From positions 1 through 5,996 of the forward strand of contig DATEDC010000046.1 in assembly GCA_035286585.1 (NCBI GenBank): a DNA stretch of 5,996 nt, written 5' to 3'. Origin of the DNA: DSOS01 sp035286585 (GTDB taxonomy: Bacteria > Chloroflexota > Anaerolineae > Anaerolineales > UBA4823). How positions within the stretch are numbered: the stretch's first letter is position 1; each line of letters starts with the position of its first letter. Both the position numbers and the translations under genes were made by a program. Below the pieces are notes generated by a model that was not told the DNA's origin, searched no databases, and saw nothing but the letters and a program-made list of their open reading frames with translations. This document shows positions 4,323-5,996 of the stretch, piece by piece.

Positions 4323-4362
4323 GTCATTGTGAGCCGCCCGCCAGGGCGGCGTGGCAATCTCC
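4323..4362. repeat. Short palindromic interspersed repeat (GTCATTG...CAATCTCC type)
   Basis: GTCATTGTGAG opens and GGCAATCTCC closes a palindromic unit with a perfect central stem, GCCGCCC-GCCA-GGGCGGC (4333-4350). ATTG (4326-4329) and CAAT (4355-4358) pair outside it across a small internal loop. The end sequences closely resemble a short dispersed repeat of the form GTCATTGCGAGC...GCAATCTC that I recall from several unrelated bacterial genomes. It occupies the gap between the kinase and membrane-protein genes, the usual site for such elements. Only one copy is in this window, so its repetitive nature is inferred. Confidence 0.6.
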
Positions 4363-4421
4363 CGGCTAATCATTTTGCTTGGCTCACGATATGCACGCAG
4401 CTAAGCTTCGAGCAAGCCCTG

Positions 4422-5996
4422 TCAGGGCTGGGCTACGCTTGGACGCCAGGCGGCGTCGAAATCAAGCCGCTCCCACGTAGTGAGCCGCAGCCGCCCCGCC
4501 CCACTGGCTGACATCACGTAGATATCATGATTGCTTCCAGTAGGCCAGCTCTCATACACCAGCCATAACCCATCCGGCGAGTAGCGCGCCTCGCGGATCG
4601 GAATCGGACCCAGTTCATAGCGAATTTCACTGTATGCGCCGTCATTATAAGATGCTGCCACCAGGTATGGCACGCCGCCCGGTTCCAGGGACTGGTTGAA
4701 TATAACAACCTCGCCATCCAGAGACCAGACCGGATGGGTATTGATCGCCGAAGCGCTGCGCGAGAAAATTTCTTGATTCGAGCCATCTGGGTTCATGGTC
4801 CAGATCTGTACAGGTCCCTTCTGAGTGGTCACAAAGGCAATTTTGCTGCCGTCCGGTGACCAGGCCGGCTGCCGGTCAAAGGAGTACTGTTCAGAGAGCC
4901 GGATGACCGAGTTATCCTCCAAATCCAGCAAGTAGATCCTCGGGCGTCCGCTGTTGCGCAGTGAGCTAAAGGCGATGTGCCTGCCGTCGGGAGACCAGGC
5001 CGGGTCAAAATCTCCGCCGTACACATTGGGCAGCGGGGTCAATCCGCTGCCATCTGCATTGATCAGGAACAGCCCGGCTCCTGGATAGATAGCCTGCTGC
5101 CCGGGGCAAGGCGAAATAAACACCAATCGCAGACCATCCGGAGACCAGGAAGGCTGGCAGGCGCCTTCGGGTAAATCGGTGATTTGCCGCGCCTCGCCGG
5201 AGATGTCTACATTCATCAGCCAGATCTGCACCTTTCCAGAACGGTCTGAAGCGAAGGCAATCTGACCATTGCCGCCTCCAATTTGGGTGGGGACAGGTGT
5301 GCCGGTAGGAGTTACCGACGGTGGGATTGGGGTGCGGCTTGGCCTCGGGGTAGCGGTAAAGGTAGGCAACTCGGTTGGCATCAGCCCGGTCGCCTGGGAC
5401 GCCTCGGTTTCCTGCGTGGCTGCGCCGAATCCCCCCGGCTCTGCCGAAGCCTGCCGTGTGGCGGTACTTGTTGCGTTGGGATCGATGATCACTACCGGGA
5501 CCGTGGTCGTGCTCGCCGCTCTGACCAAATCCATTGCCTGGGTAAGCCAGGAGGGGTAAATGATATAAGCCGCCGCGCCCGAGGCCACCAAAAACAAGAA
5601 AAACAGGCTGAAAGCCAGCCACCCTGAAACCCGGCGCGGTTGTGCGAGCGCAGCTTCTCCCAGTGAGGCGTTGCTATCCAGCAGCAAACCCGCAAAACTT
5701 CCCGGCGGGGCGATATATTCACTCGAAGCCGCTTCAACCTCTGGCCTGGGCTGCGACGCCAGTGGTTCCCGAACGCCCTCCGGTGGCGGCTCGACCTTGT
5801 AAATGCCGGTTCGCCGGCGCGTGGTGGCGCCGCGCACGCTCAAGAGCGCTTGCTTGAACTCCTCAGCAGTCTGATAGCGATCATCCGGGCGGACTTCCAA
5901 AGATTTTTCGATCACGCTTGCCAGGCGCCGGGAGACGCTCGAATTGCGTTTACGGATCGGCGTCAAGACGGTCTGGTCCATCGTCCGGGCCAGCGC
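4422..5996 (-). CDS. Ser/Thr protein kinase with extracytoplasmic six-bladed PD40/TolB-like propeller, C-terminal part
   Basis: The frame is open to the window edge, so at least 524 residues are visible and the kinase catalytic core lies outside; the ATG at 5979-5981 is internal. Numbering from that Met, residues 1-47 are the end of a Hanks-type kinase C-lobe ('RRLASVIEKSLEVRPDDRYQTAEEF', with the conserved Arg35 of subdomain XI). A juxtamembrane segment (48-118) follows, rich in Pro and charged residues. One membrane helix spans about 119-142. An extracytoplasmic Thr/Pro-rich linker (about 158-234, 'TATPRPSRTPIPPSVTPTG') is of a kind frequent in Anaerolineae. Residues 238-519 form a propeller with WSPDG-type strands at 279, 329, 374, a variant WSLDG at 419, YSPDG at 467, and a final WRP at 512. 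The first strand 'GQIAFASDRSG' can pair with the last to close six blades. The propeller may sense a ligand or cell-wall component and signal to the kinase; this is inferred. Cys275 and Cys292 flank the first blade and could form a disulfide. The TGA is at 4422-4424. Confidence 0.92.
   Translation of the reverse strand, partial: ALARTMDQTVLTPIRKRNSSVSRRLASVIEKSLEVRPDDRYQTAEEFKQALLSVRGATTRRRTGIYKVEPPPEGVREPLASQPRPEVEAASSEYIAPPGSFAGLLLDSNASLGEAALAQPRRVSGWLAFSLFFLFLVASGAAAYIIYPSWLTQAMDLVRAASTTTVPVVIIDPNATSTATRQASAEPGGFGAATQETEASQATGLMPTELPTFTATPRPSRTPIPPSVTPTGTPVPTQIGGGNGQIAFASDRSGKVQIWLMNVDISGEARQITDLPEGACQPSWSPDGLRLVFISPCPGQQAIYPGAGLFLINADGSGLTPLPNVYGGDFDPAWSPDGRHIAFSSLRNSGRPRIYLLDLEDNSVIRLSEQYSFDRQPAWSPDGSKIAFVTTQKGPVQIWTMNPDGSNQEIFSRSASAINTHPVWSLDGEVVIFNQSLEPGGVPYLVAASYNDGAYSEIRYELGPIPIREARYSPDGLWLVYESWPTGSNHDIYVMSASGAGRLRLTTWERLDFDAAWRPSVAQP

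Noticed and set aside
4298..4357. Longer start for the membrane protein
   Set aside because: The extension translates the palindromic repeat and lacks a ribosome binding site; AAGGAG at 4305-4310 points to the ATG at 4295-4297.
4415..4429. AGCCCT-GTC-AGGGCT hairpin at the kinase stop codon as a terminator
   Set aside because: Short 6-bp stem overlapping the stop codon, with no T-run following on the minus strand.
1..5996. CRISPR arrays, tRNA genes, integrase or transposase genes, toxin-antitoxin or defence genes
   Set aside because: None was seen on either strand. The only mobile-like sequence is the single palindromic repeat at 4323-4362.

Overview
The window most likely comes from a member of the Chloroflexota, probably Anaerolineae. 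This is inferred from protein style, since no rRNA or other marker gene is present. The clues are a Ser/Thr kinase joined through one membrane helix and a Thr/Pro-rich linker to a WD40-like (PD40/TolB-type) propeller, a small bacterial RRM protein, a triple-FKBP lipoprotein, and a sulfatase-like fragment of the HPPF/DHGPG type. Genes are GC-rich, while the central intergenic stretches (about 2130-2600 and 2945-3490) are AT-richer.

Layout. Positions 1-817 are a mosaic of gene ends: the intact 3' end of a DM13-domain gene (+), a damaged fragment of a sulfatase/alkaline-phosphatase-superfamily gene (-), and the C-terminal zinc finger of a CGNR-family regulator (+). The last two are joined at their broken 5' sides near 605-625. 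Positions 814-2130 (-) encode a 438-residue lipoprotein with three tandem FKBP domains, of which only the third keeps a full set of classical active-site residues. Positions 2131-2602 are a divergent regulatory region with candidate promoters and several hairpins. Positions 2603-2944 (+) encode an RRM RNA-binding protein. Positions 2945-3492 contain a strong sigma70-type promoter with an abutting dyad and about 450 nt of hairpin-rich leader or ncRNA. Positions 3493-3702 (+) encode a cold-shock-domain protein, followed by a strong bidirectional terminator. Positions 3857-4297 (-) encode a 146-residue four-helix membrane protein of unknown function. A short palindromic interspersed repeat lies at 4323-4362. 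Positions 4422-5996 (-) are the 3' part of a receptor-like Ser/Thr kinase with an extracytoplasmic six-bladed propeller; its kinase core is beyond the window edge.

How the genes relate. The centre is an RNA-chaperone neighbourhood (RRM protein plus cold-shock protein), each gene preceded by a long structured leader of the sort often used for temperature-responsive expression. The FKBP lipoprotein, divergent from it, would assist protein folding outside the membrane. No multi-gene operon can be shown.

I found no convincing undescribed defence, mobile or biosynthetic system. The items most worth checking are the broken-gene junction near 605-625, the structured region before the cold-shock gene (including a possible pairing with its ribosome binding site), and the graded loss of active-site residues across the three FKBP domains.
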